Below are positions 10,983 through 19,696 of a stretch of DNA of 64,000 bases, one piece after another. Source of the stretch: Bifidobacterium tsurumiense (lineage in GTDB: Bacteria > Actinomycetota > Actinomycetes > Actinomycetales > Bifidobacteriaceae); the NCBI RefSeq assembly GCF_000741765.1, contig NZ_JGZU01000004.1, forward strand, positions 62,001 to 126,000. The letters are read 5' to 3'. The position numbers and the translations under genes were made by a program. Each line of letters opens with the position of its first letter. The first letter of the stretch is position 1. Under the pieces are notes generated by a model, which worked only from the letters and a program-made list of their open reading frames with translations, did not search any database and was not told the origin of the DNA.

Positions 10983-12515
10983 TTACATTCCTCTTAAACC
11001 CCACTGCACGGGCGAAATACCAAATAACGTCCATCCCAATTGGAGCAGTAATACGCCTAAAGCCATGAACTGAAATAGCACAGTCATCCACGATGACCGC
11101 TGTTGGCGAACTTCAGAGAATGCCGAATCACTTGGCTCAGGCAACGTGAAGATTAATCCAAAAAGCAGTGTGGGGAAAATTAGCGGAAGGAAGTACCTTT
11201 CCTGTACGCCATCAGTAACCGTGCTACCGACCGGCATGAATTGCGTATAAACGGCTACTTCAATCAAGATGATTATCACAGGGATGCATATAGCTAAGAG
11301 CCACGCGAATGGTTTGACACTCGAATTCCTTGCAGAGCTTCCAACCATTGTTGAATCACACAATATGGACATGATAAGCAATATCATCGTGATGGAACCC
11401 GCATATGCAAAGCTCCCATGTCCCGTAAGAATTCCCATTGAATGAACCGAAAGATAATCTGTTCCTAGCAAATTTGATATTGCAATCTTGATAAACCCAA
11501 TTGGATGCGACATTATAAACTGCATTTGAGCATGAGGATCCACTCCCGATTTAAACATGGCTCCCGTATTGATATGGTGTATTTGCATATACCAAAGAAG
11601 CCAAACAACAAAGCAGACCAGCCAGATTCCAATGACCCGGACGTATATGGCTTTACGCTCGATTTTTTCTTTAGATAATGGCAGCGCCGCCAATGCAACA
11701 AGAAATGGTATATAAGTTATTTTTGACAATGCGAGGACGAACGAGGAACCCGCAATGACCACCCATTGAGCGGTCGTTATCGTTTCTCTCGATACAGCTC
11801 GCAACACTGAGACGATCAATGCCGTTGCTGCCACGAAAGTTACTGTGTCCGCACTCACCATGGCATTCGTCAAAATATTGTTGGGAATAAGCGCGATAGA
11901 GGCAAGAACCCATCTGCCAAATGGTGCGAGCCGGATACACACAAACAGAGATATGGCATAGAACAATACCGCCATAATACGCATAGCTATTATCAATGCG
12001 TAAGCGTTGGATGTGAATAACCTGCCAATCGCAAACCCAACCCCCTGAGGCACATATACCACTGGTGAATTAATTGCCGAATTTGAAAACACAAATGGTA
12101 TTTTCCTTGCACCCCCAACCTGAGCATCACTCGAAATATTAGGATCATTCCAAGTTGGGTATGCATACACCTGTTTGGAAGTATGCATAGAACGCATATT
12201 ACCAACACTGGTTTCAACCAATGCGGCATCAGTTTCCCCGCCGTATAAATCAAAATCCGAATCTGGAATACTTGACCATTCCGAATCAATAGTGCTTTTT
12301 TGCAGCTTTTGGGGCAGCATCCCGCCATGGACAATTTGCTCTACTCTGGCGATATGACTGGGTTCGTCAAGTCCTGCACCAGCTGGGACAAACAGCGCGG
12401 AAGCCACACCACCAATCAATGCCAAAACAATAAAAACCCATTCAGGTTGAATTGCACGACTCAGAAAAACCGCTACTGCCTGTAATTGAGGTTGTTTCAT
12501 GGCATACCTTGTCAT
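10983..12515 (-). CDS. DUF2142-family membrane protein
   Basis: The likely start is the ATG at 12515 (MTRYAMKQPQLQ) with AAGG eight bases upstream; a GTG at 12539 and an ATG at 12500 are alternatives. The product of about 510 residues has the DUF2142 pattern: first helix WVFIVLALIGGVASALFVPAGAGLDEPSHIARVEQI (the acidic DEPSH just outside the helix), then PVVYVPQGVGFAIGRLF and LIPNNILTNAMVSADTVT. Roughly ten helices follow. Members sit in polysaccharide loci and look like GT-C transferases. Here it precedes the 8672-10873 membrane gene on the same strand and is divergent from the GT2 gene at 12653, a likely supplier of lipid-linked sugar. Confidence 0.8.
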   Translation of the reverse strand: MTRYAMKQPQLQAVAVFLSRAIQPEWVFIVLALIGGVASALFVPAGAGLDEPSHIARVEQIVHGGMLPQKLQKSTIDSEWSSIPDSDFDLYGGETDAALVETSVGNMRSMHTSKQVYAYPTWNDPNISSDAQVGGARKIPFVFSNSAINSPVVYVPQGVGFAIGRLFTSNAYALIIAMRIMAVLFYAISLFVCIRLAPFGRWVLASIALIPNNILTNAMVSADTVTFVAATALIVSVLRAVSRETITTAQWVVIAGSSFVLALSKITYIPFLVALAALPLSKEKIERKAIYVRVIGIWLVCFVVWLLWYMQIHHINTGAMFKSGVDPHAQMQFIMSHPIGFIKIAISNLLGTDYLSVHSMGILTGHGSFAYAGSITMILLIMSILCDSTMVGSSARNSSVKPFAWLLAICIPVIIILIEVAVYTQFMPVGSTVTDGVQERYFLPLIFPTLLFGLIFTLPEPSDSAFSEVRQQRSSWMTVLFQFMALGVLLLQLGWTLFGISPVQWGLRGM

Positions 12516-12652
12516 ATATCGCCTTCTAGATTTCAGCACATGTATTATGACAGATTCGACGCCGAGATAACAACATGTCTTGTGGTTTCAGATATTTCAT
12601 AACCAACAGAATTGCAAACAAAACATTCATACCGTGGCTTAGAGTTAGAGCC

Positions 12653-13603
12653 ATGAAGAACGAGTCGAGTCAGCCAACTGTTGCAGTGCTCCTGCCCTGC
12701 TATAACGAGGAAGTCACCATCGGTAAAGTGGTTCGTGATTTCAAGCGGGCACTTCCGAATGCAGATGTGTATGTATATGACAATAACTCCACAGATCGCA
12801 CTGCTGAAATTGCGACCGCCGAAGGAGCCATCGTCCGTAAGGAACCACGCCAAGGCAAAGGCAATGTCATCCGCGCCATGTTCGAGGATATTGACGCAGA
12901 TGTTTATGTCATGGCAGATGGTGATGACACATATCCTGCCGAATCAGCGCCTCAAATGGTTGAAAAAGTGCTCGAAGGCTACGATATGGTCATTGGAGAC
13001 CGGCTTAGTTCAACCTATTTCCAAGAGAACAAGCGACCATTCCATAATGTCGGCAACCGTGTTGTTCGTGGCTCAATCAATGGATTATTCGGCGCTCATG
13101 TCACTGACATAATGACTGGATATCGTGCGTTCTCATTCAATTTCGTCAAAACCTATCCTGTGCTTTCGCGTGGCTTCGAGGTCGAAACAGAGATGACCAT
13201 CCACTCGTTGAATAATAACCTCAAGCTGTACGAACTACCCATTCAATACAGGGACCGTCCCGAGGGATCGGTCAGCAAGCTCGATACGGTCGGCGATGGC
13301 ATCCGTGTCATGTCCACTATTTTCCGAATGATTCGTGAATATAAGCCACTTCCCTTTTTTGGAACACTTGGTGTCTTGATTGGCCTAACCGGATTGGGAT
13401 TCTGCATTTCCGTCATGATCGAGTTCTGGCAAACCGGTTTCGTGAGCCGATTCCCCACACTGATCGGGGCCGTAATGCTGGTTGTTACCGGACTTCTTCT
13501 CTTTATTACTGGCATTATTCTGGATGTCATTGCCAAAAACAACCGGAAGACGTTCATCATTGAAAGCAACCGGTTTGCGTGGTTAAGAAGGCATATCAAG
13601 TAG
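12653..13603 (+). CDS. GT2 polyprenyl-phosphate glycosyltransferase with membrane tail
   Basis: The start is put at 12653 (MKNESSQPTVAVLLPCYNEE), where the family alignment begins; the frame opens upstream at 12575 but adds 26 untypical residues. The 316-residue product has a GT-A domain (LLPCYNEEVTIGKVV, VYDNNSTDRT, VMADGDDTYPAE with the DxD-like DGDD) and two C-terminal helices (FFGTLGVLIGLTGLGFCISVMI and LIGAVMLVVTGLLLFITGIIL). This layout is that of GtrB/GacI/DPM1-type enzymes, which charge undecaprenyl phosphate with a sugar on the inner face. The flipped product would feed the GT-C-like membrane proteins next door. It ends against the 13632-13673 palindrome. Confidence 0.87.
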   Translation: MKNESSQPTVAVLLPCYNEEVTIGKVVRDFKRALPNADVYVYDNNSTDRTAEIATAEGAIVRKEPRQGKGNVIRAMFEDIDADVYVMADGDDTYPAESAPQMVEKVLEGYDMVIGDRLSSTYFQENKRPFHNVGNRVVRGSINGLFGAHVTDIMTGYRAFSFNFVKTYPVLSRGFEVETEMTIHSLNNNLKLYELPIQYRDRPEGSVSKLDTVGDGIRVMSTIFRMIREYKPLPFFGTLGVLIGLTGLGFCISVMIEFWQTGFVSRFPTLIGAVMLVVTGLLLFITGIILDVIAKNNRKTFIIESNRFAWLRRHIK

Positions 13604-13631
13604 CATATCTGACAATTAGTTCGCCAATGAC

Positions 13632-13673
13632 TAATTGTGCGGTGAACATGAATTCATGTTCACCGCACAATTA
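13632..13673. terminator. Perfect 42-bp palindrome between convergent genes
   Basis: The 42 bases are a perfect palindrome with GAATTC at the centre (13650-13655). As RNA it forms a 19-bp stem with a 4-nt loop, usable as a terminator for both the GT2 gene (+) and the GH25 gene (-). Confidence 0.8.
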
Positions 13674-13720
13674 ATATATCCAGTGCAATCTGGCTTTTAC
13701 CTATGCTCTGCCTAAACCGT

Positions 13721-16396
13721 TCATCGCTTAGTAAATGTCCAACGTTGAGCAGCGCTGTTATTGCTGCCATAGATTTGCACATTGGCTCCGTTACTCGAAT
13801 TGGCTCCTGCAACATCCAACACTATGGACCCATCCAAGCCGGACACTAATTTAACCCGACTGCCGTCTTTCACGGCAATCCATTTTTGCGCCCAGCTGCC
13901 ATTGGATGAATACTGCTGCACATTGGCTCCGTTACTCTTCGAGCCTCCGGCGATGTCAAGCACCTTGCCAGAACCAACATTCGTTAAAGTAATATATCCG
14001 TTTGCATCGTGGGTAACCTTCCATGATTGGGCGCCGGAACCATTGGAAGAATACAACTGGACATTGCCGCCATCAAATTTTGAACCCCCTGCAACATCAA
14101 GTACCGCAGATGATTTCAATGCCGAAACTATTTGATACGTTCCATCCGAAATTGTTCCACGTTGTTGTGATGCGAGATCATTCAACCTGTCTCGTGAGGA
14201 TTTCCCTGCGGTCAGTGTCCACTGCTGCGCTTTGCTACCGTTGCCGGAATAGAGTTGCAGCCCTACGCCATTCGAAGCGTTACCTCCGGGAATATCCAAC
14301 GCCTTATTGGTCACTTCATTATAGAATTCATATGTTCCAGACTGGCGTGAACGTACCGTCCATCGTTGCGCAGCACTGTGGTTCGGCGCATACTGCTGCA
14401 CAATCGCTCCGTTATTTGTCGCAGCTCCAGCAGATTCAATCGCCTTACCAGAGTTGACATTTATAATCTCATATACTGCATTGCCGACTTCTTTGAAAGT
14501 ATAGAGCTGCGCATTCGACCCATTCCACGTGTACATCTGCAAACGCACACCGTTCGATGATGACGCACCTGGAATATCCAGCACTTGATTTCCATTCACA
14601 ACCGAGGAAATTCGGACCGATGTACCAGTCGATATTGTCACATTAGAACTCAATAAGAATTGCTGCGCATTAGATAGATTAGGCTCCCATAGTTGCAGCT
14701 TAGTTCCATTGCTCGTATTCCCTGATGGGATGTCAAGTACCCAATTTCCAAGAGCAGACTGGATGTACAGACCGCCTTTGCCTGTATCGCGCAAATACCA
14801 GCGTTGAGCAGTGCTTCCATTAGGAGTGTACTGCTGCACCACTGCACCCAGTCCAGCTGCTCCGCCAGCAACATCGAGCGCTTTGCCCGAGACAACATTG
14901 GTAATAACGTAACTACCATCGGACTGCCTTACGAAATTGTATTGTTGGGCGGCAGATCGATTAGCTGCATATAGCTGCATACGAACACCATCTGATGTGG
15001 AAGCACCAGGAACATCCAATCCAACTGAGTCACGTTTTGCCGAGCTGATGAAATATGTTCCGTTCGGGATATTCACCGCCGAATAACTCTTAATATCTAT
15101 GGATGCCACAAAGTTGAGATTGCCAAAAGCATTTAGATCCACATTGCCCGAAATACCAGCAACCGAACCTGAAGAAGTGTACTGCCAGCCCCTATCATTG
15201 CTGGAAATGTTAAAACCTGTGCGAGATCCGTAACTAGCCACCCAGCGTGTTCGGTTCCTGATGCTGCTGGCATTAAGTGGACCATTCAAATAACTGGTAT
15301 ACGAATATACGCTGAGATTGTTGTATCCGGCTGCCTGTAGCTTGGCATACCAGGCGTTTACTATACCCTCATACACACTCGGATTTGTTGGCGTTGAGTG
15401 CCCAGTCCAAGTCCACTTTTCCAAGTCATAGAACACCGGATAAGCCATATCTTGCGGGCTCACCCCTGCCTGGCGAAGTAGTGATACGATGTCAGCACCC
15501 TCTGCCGCCGCAGTATTGCTGTCATATGCATATGAATAGCTATACACACCAAAAGGAATGCCCAAACGCTTGCATTCTTGTATATTGCGCAAAGCCTTGG
15601 TATCAAATCCATTACCCCAACCAAAGCTGATTCGGATAATCGCTCCTTCAACACCGGCATTTTTGGCTGCCTGCCAATCGATGTCGCCTTGCCACTGAGA
15701 AACATCCACAACGCCTTTGGCTTGCTGCGCAAATAAGTTGCCGCCCGATTCAAAGAATGCCTGCGTACCATTATAGGTTCCCCAATAAGCGCCATATTGG
15801 TTGTTTTGCAGGGCCGTGGCCTGCACGCTGCCAGAAGTTTGGAGTGAACGGAAATCTGATTGCTTCACAGTCCCGGTATCCGCGCCTCGTTGCTGAGACT
15901 CGTCTGACTGCGTGTCTGTCGAAGCAGAATCTTTCTGCGCGCCATTCGAAGAAGAGCTCTGCCGTTGATCGCCCTGTTGCGCGGCCACAGCATCTTTCAC
16001 GTCACTCGCCTGAACTGGGACAAAAGATTCGCCATCAGTTTTTGCCAGAGGATCTGCCTGCTTTTCCTGAGTTCCGACAAGATCAGGATCTGTGACCGCA
16101 TTGCCAGTTTCGATATCTTTGACCTCACCGGAATCGGTTACCGCAAGGCTTTCAGATACCACAGTGTCATCGTCGGAAATCGAATCACTTACTTTGTCAG
16201 GCAGTTCTTTTGTCGGATTATCAGGCATCGAATTATCCGAATCTGCCGTTGTGTCATTATCTGCAGCGATATTCACTGCAGATCGAGCAGCCACTTCTGA
16301 CTGACCGCCAACTTGAGCTACGTCGCTCGTACTCATTGCAAAAGGCAATAACGCAGCCGTAACCAGTGCGATTACGGATTTCATTCCACCAAACAT
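13721..16396 (-). CDS. Secreted GH25 lysozyme with three ricin-type lectin domains
   Basis: The start is the ATG at 16396, with AGAAGGAG nine bases upstream. The 891-residue product begins with a signal peptide (MKSVIALVTAALLPFAMSTSDVA), then about 200 residues rich in D, S, T and Q. Residues about 229-424 are the GH25 domain: GVVDVSQWQGDIDW, IRISFGWG, GVYSYSYA and the catalytic YPVFYDLEKW (DxE). The rest holds nine repeats that end in QxW/QxF-type motifs (AQQYNF, AQRWYL, AQQFLL, AQLYTF, AQRWTV, AQQWTL, AQSWKV, AQKWIA, AQRWTF), enough for three beta-trefoil ricin domains. It should cut muramyl bonds outside the cell while binding glycans. No sortase motif is present, so wall binding probably relies on the lectin part. 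Confidence 0.93.
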   Translation of the reverse strand: MFGGMKSVIALVTAALLPFAMSTSDVAQVGGQSEVAARSAVNIAADNDTTADSDNSMPDNPTKELPDKVSDSISDDDTVVSESLAVTDSGEVKDIETGNAVTDPDLVGTQEKQADPLAKTDGESFVPVQASDVKDAVAAQQGDQRQSSSSNGAQKDSASTDTQSDESQQRGADTGTVKQSDFRSLQTSGSVQATALQNNQYGAYWGTYNGTQAFFESGGNLFAQQAKGVVDVSQWQGDIDWQAAKNAGVEGAIIRISFGWGNGFDTKALRNIQECKRLGIPFGVYSYSYAYDSNTAAAEGADIVSLLRQAGVSPQDMAYPVFYDLEKWTWTGHSTPTNPSVYEGIVNAWYAKLQAAGYNNLSVYSYTSYLNGPLNASSIRNRTRWVASYGSRTGFNISSNDRGWQYTSSGSVAGISGNVDLNAFGNLNFVASIDIKSYSAVNIPNGTYFISSAKRDSVGLDVPGASTSDGVRMQLYAANRSAAQQYNFVRQSDGSYVITNVVSGKALDVAGGAAGLGAVVQQYTPNGSTAQRWYLRDTGKGGLYIQSALGNWVLDIPSGNTSNGTKLQLWEPNLSNAQQFLLSSNVTISTGTSVRISSVVNGNQVLDIPGASSSNGVRLQMYTWNGSNAQLYTFKEVGNAVYEIINVNSGKAIESAGAATNNGAIVQQYAPNHSAAQRWTVRSRQSGTYEFYNEVTNKALDIPGGNASNGVGLQLYSGNGSKAQQWTLTAGKSSRDRLNDLASQQRGTISDGTYQIVSALKSSAVLDVAGGSKFDGGNVQLYSSNGSGAQSWKVTHDANGYITLTNVGSGKVLDIAGGSKSNGANVQQYSSNGSWAQKWIAVKDGSRVKLVSGLDGSIVLDVAGANSSNGANVQIYGSNNSAAQRWTFTKR

Positions 16397-16719
16397 GTGA
16401 GGAAACTCCTTCTGTCGGCCCCTTGCCTTTAGCAACATGACGTTGTACACCGTCACCTACAGGCAACCAATAAACCGATCTCCTTATTTTCCGTAAATAC
16501 GATGCTACTCAACACACCTTTTGTTTTCGAGAATGCCACCCTTTCCTCCCGAAATACGAACAAAATCTTCCAGTGTGCCCTCGCTACCGCACGCTAGACT
16601 TAAACGCATTGCATGAACAATCGATGAACACTATCTAAAATCCTGTCGCCACTTAGAAGCTATAATTGATGGTTTGTATATTGTTCACACAACGAAGTAT
16701 CTAGGAGCGTCGGAAAACA
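16397..16719. other. Intergenic region between divergent lysozyme and phosphoglycerol transferase genes
   Basis: This 323-bp gap must hold the promoters of both genes. The AGAAGGAG ribosome site of the lysozyme lies at its left end and TAGGAG for the right gene near 16,701. I see no hairpin or strong operator. Confidence 0.5.
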
Positions 16720-19032
16720 ATGTCAGCAGAAGGTGACGCCATATTTGACGAAAGCGTTTCAACAAAAGCTGATACGCAAATCACTCTGGCGGCTAGAGAA
16801 GCCGATAATTCGCATGCCCCTGCTCAATCGAATAGTGGCGATTCCGCTGAAAATGCTTCTGCTTCGCGCTCACCGTTCAAACGGTTAATTGCAAATATCG
16901 TCCAAAAGTCTGTTCGACTTCGTTCGAGTCGCTTCGCTTCATGGGCAATCCGCATTTGGAAGACCCTATGCGGTCTATGGTCCAGAAGGCCCAAATTCTC
17001 CTTGCTCGTATATGGAATAGTCTTTCTGGGACTTACATCAGGTGCTGTTTTATTCCTTCAATGGAGCATGTATCAGGAACCCAATTATCCACCAGATACA
17101 GTTGTAGACGAACAAACACGTGCGGCGAATAGCGTTGCCGGACGGCTCACCTCTTTCGTCAGCCAAATATGGCTACACCGTCAATATCAGTTCATTCTGA
17201 ATTTCCTCCTACTCGCACTCATTTACGCAATAATCATTTTGATCATTAATCGTTTTTGGCTGGCCTCAGGAATTTTCGGCACATTAGTGACAATCGCTGC
17301 TGTTGCCAATAAAAGCAAAATGCTAGCCCGCAACGAACCGATTATTCCTGCGGATTTGAGCTTCTTAATGAGTGGGAATGCCGGCGAAGTAGTCTCATTC
17401 ATCCCCACAGAAAGCGCCGCATTCGTACAGCAGACCATTTATTGCCTGATCTGGCTTTCTGTGATTTGTTTGGTTCTGTATGTGCTCGACCGTCGGAAAG
17501 CCGTCATTCCCAGCGCTTGGAAGCCTTCCAGATTCACTACAGGCTTGATTATTGGAACTGTAACCCGAGTACTGGCAATAGTCACAAGCATCGGACTCAT
17601 TGTTTCATTTGCCTGGAATCTATCGAATGTTGGCTCATGGGCTAATCGAGTAGCGACCAAGTTATCGGACTTCCCCATACTATGGACCACCCGAGCGGAC
17701 GCAGAAACCAACGGGCCACTCGTAAGCTTCCTTAGGCTTTCCCATGTCACCATCATGGATAAACCGGACGAATACAATCAACAGACGATGGAACGACTTG
17801 CCGCAAAATATCGTGGCATCGCTGCCGATATCAACACAACGAGAAATCGCAATCTCACTGACAATACGGTCATAATGGTGCTATCCGAAACTTTCTCGGA
17901 TCCCACACGCATACCTGGTGTCTCGCTCGCCCATGATCCAATGCCGAATATCCGAGCTATTGAAAACACCACCACTTCAGGACTCGCTCTATCCACGGGA
18001 TATGGTGGAGGCACTGCGAATCTTGAATATCAATCTTTGACCGGCTTAAGCATGGCGAGCTTCAATCCCTCGCTCGCTACTGCATATCAGCAATTAACAC
18101 CGAATCAAAAAAAGGTATTCACATTTAACCAACTTTGGAACTCGCCCGGCGATAATTCAGCTTCTGTGGCTATACATCCATACTCACACACCGCATATTT
18201 GCGCGCCAATAACTATAAGAAATTCCAATTCAGTAAGTTCTATACCACCGATGGCGAGAATCAGATTTCTTGCCCTTCAATCGACAATTCGACGTATGCA
18301 TCCGATCAATGCGCATACCAGAATGCGCTGGACGTTGTCCGCGATGGCTCAAGCACGCAGTTTGTGCAGCTGATTACTATGCAAAACCACATGCCATACG
18401 CCAATTGGTATAACGATAATGAATTCGCTCAAGCTGAAGTGCCAGCATCCGATCGCTACAACAATGACACGCTCGCGACTTATGCAAAGGGCGTGGAATA
18501 TACAGACACATTTACTGCTGATTTCCTTGACCAACTGAATTCGATAGATAAACCAATTACCGTCATTTTCTATGGAGACCATCTGCCTGGTATTTATAAC
18601 CCTGTCAACGGCAGTGAAGAGCCTGATCCTTTGACCTTGCACGAGACTGATTATTTCATCTGGTCAAATGCCGCGACCTATGCGTCTGAGCCACTGCCAG
18701 CGGCTCAGACTGGTCAATTCACCTCTTCGAACTATTTCATGGCTCAGACCACAGAGCATCTCGGCGCTAGAGTTTCTCCATATCTGGCATTTTTGGAACA
18801 AATGCATGAAGCAGTTCCTGCAATCTCTGTACCTATGAATGCTATACCTAACGTCGCTACCGCCGACGACTCGAATTCTCCAACATATTTGAATGCAGAT
18901 GGGACGATTGCGAGCGCCGGAGAGCTTTCTGATGGCACTCTCGAACTTTTAGAGGACTATAAGTTGATTCAATATGACCAGACCGCGGGGAAGCATTACT
19001 TGGATGATACAGATTTTATGAAGTTGCAGTGA
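16720..19032 (+). CDS. LtaS/GacH-like membrane phosphoglycerol transferase
   Basis: The 770-residue product has a disordered cytoplasmic N-terminus of about 90 residues, then five membrane helices between about 95 and 320 (for example FSLLVYGIVFLGLTSGAVLFLQW and FILNFLLLALIYAIIILII). An extracellular sulfatase-fold domain follows. It has VIMVLSETFSD (metal-binding Glu), STGYGGGTANLEYQSLTG (the catalytic Thr region of LtaS enzymes), and VIFYGDHLPGIY (metal-binding Asp-His). Enzymes of this type move glycerol phosphate from phosphatidylglycerol onto lipoteichoic acid or, for streptococcal GacH, onto a rhamnan polymer. The neighbouring rml/RgpF genes favour the second role, which is my inference. 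ATG start with TAGGAG upstream. Confidence 0.88.
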   Translation: MSAEGDAIFDESVSTKADTQITLAAREADNSHAPAQSNSGDSAENASASRSPFKRLIANIVQKSVRLRSSRFASWAIRIWKTLCGLWSRRPKFSLLVYGIVFLGLTSGAVLFLQWSMYQEPNYPPDTVVDEQTRAANSVAGRLTSFVSQIWLHRQYQFILNFLLLALIYAIIILIINRFWLASGIFGTLVTIAAVANKSKMLARNEPIIPADLSFLMSGNAGEVVSFIPTESAAFVQQTIYCLIWLSVICLVLYVLDRRKAVIPSAWKPSRFTTGLIIGTVTRVLAIVTSIGLIVSFAWNLSNVGSWANRVATKLSDFPILWTTRADAETNGPLVSFLRLSHVTIMDKPDEYNQQTMERLAAKYRGIAADINTTRNRNLTDNTVIMVLSETFSDPTRIPGVSLAHDPMPNIRAIENTTTSGLALSTGYGGGTANLEYQSLTGLSMASFNPSLATAYQQLTPNQKKVFTFNQLWNSPGDNSASVAIHPYSHTAYLRANNYKKFQFSKFYTTDGENQISCPSIDNSTYASDQCAYQNALDVVRDGSSTQFVQLITMQNHMPYANWYNDNEFAQAEVPASDRYNNDTLATYAKGVEYTDTFTADFLDQLNSIDKPITVIFYGDHLPGIYNPVNGSEEPDPLTLHETDYFIWSNAATYASEPLPAAQTGQFTSSNYFMAQTTEHLGARVSPYLAFLEQMHEAVPAISVPMNAIPNVATADDSNSPTYLNADGTIASAGELSDGTLELLEDYKLIQYDQTAGKHYLDDTDFMKLQ

Positions 19033-19361
19033 GATTACTGCGAATTAATACCGCTGTACCTTAGAGGTAAGGCGATCGCACTCACCCCTCACGTGAAGCA
19101 CTTGTTCTGCAACTGATCCCATTGATGTTGGTTCTCCCATCGATATTTCTGGGAATCTTAGCGTCCGAGAGTGCCGATACAACCCGAAATTGCCATGCAC
19201 CCATGAGCCGGGATACCACAAGTAGACCCTAACAACACATGAATACGAAACCACTGAATAGAGCGATCACCTTCTCGCCACGCTGGGATTTTGCAATTCC
19301 CCACCCTGTGCTATAGTTTCACTCTGTTGCCTGTGTGAGTTTGTCTCACAATTGGTCACAC
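19033..19361. other. Intergenic, no supported gene
   Basis: A minus-strand open frame of 69 codons (19045-19254) exists, but it has no recognisable product or clear ribosome site. The right end should hold the tRNA-Ser promoter. I see nothing else. Confidence 0.5.
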
Positions 19362-19446
19362 GGAGGATTCGCCTAGTGGTCTATGGCGCACGCTTGGAAA
19401 GCGTGTTGGTGTAACAGCCTCACGAGTTCGAATCTCGTATCCTCCG
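19362..19446 (+). tRNA. tRNA-Ser (GGA)
   Basis: The acceptor stem GGAGGAT (19362-19368) pairs with ATCCTCC (19439-19445). The anticodon stem CACGC/GCGTG holds loop TTGGAAA, giving anticodon GGA. A long variable arm (class II tRNA) and a T-arm ACGAG-TTCGAAT-CTCGT follow. CCA is not encoded. The gene marks the left edge of a likely defence island. Confidence 0.96.
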
Positions 19447-19455
19447 CACAGATTG

Positions 19456-19494
19456 AAATCCCAGGAGCCGTTAAACCATCGGCTCCTGGGATTT
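19456..19494 (+). terminator. Terminator of tRNA-Ser
   Basis: Perfect 15-nt arms (19456-19470 and 19480-19494) around a 9-nt loop, ending in ATTTTCGCTT. It begins ten bases after the tRNA. Confidence 0.85.
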
Positions 19495-19696
19495 TCGCTT
19501 GTCCGCTTGACTTACGCGGTGCAATTGCGACGCAATTCATTTGTTGGTACTAGACGGATTGACACTAGTCTCCATACTCCTCACAAAATCCTAAAACCAG
19601 CTCCCAGGCTAAAGGCCGTCATACAAATGCCCAGCCACTGAATTCTTGCAGATATCATTAAAGAACGATACAAACACGGAATCAAGGAGACCTCCG

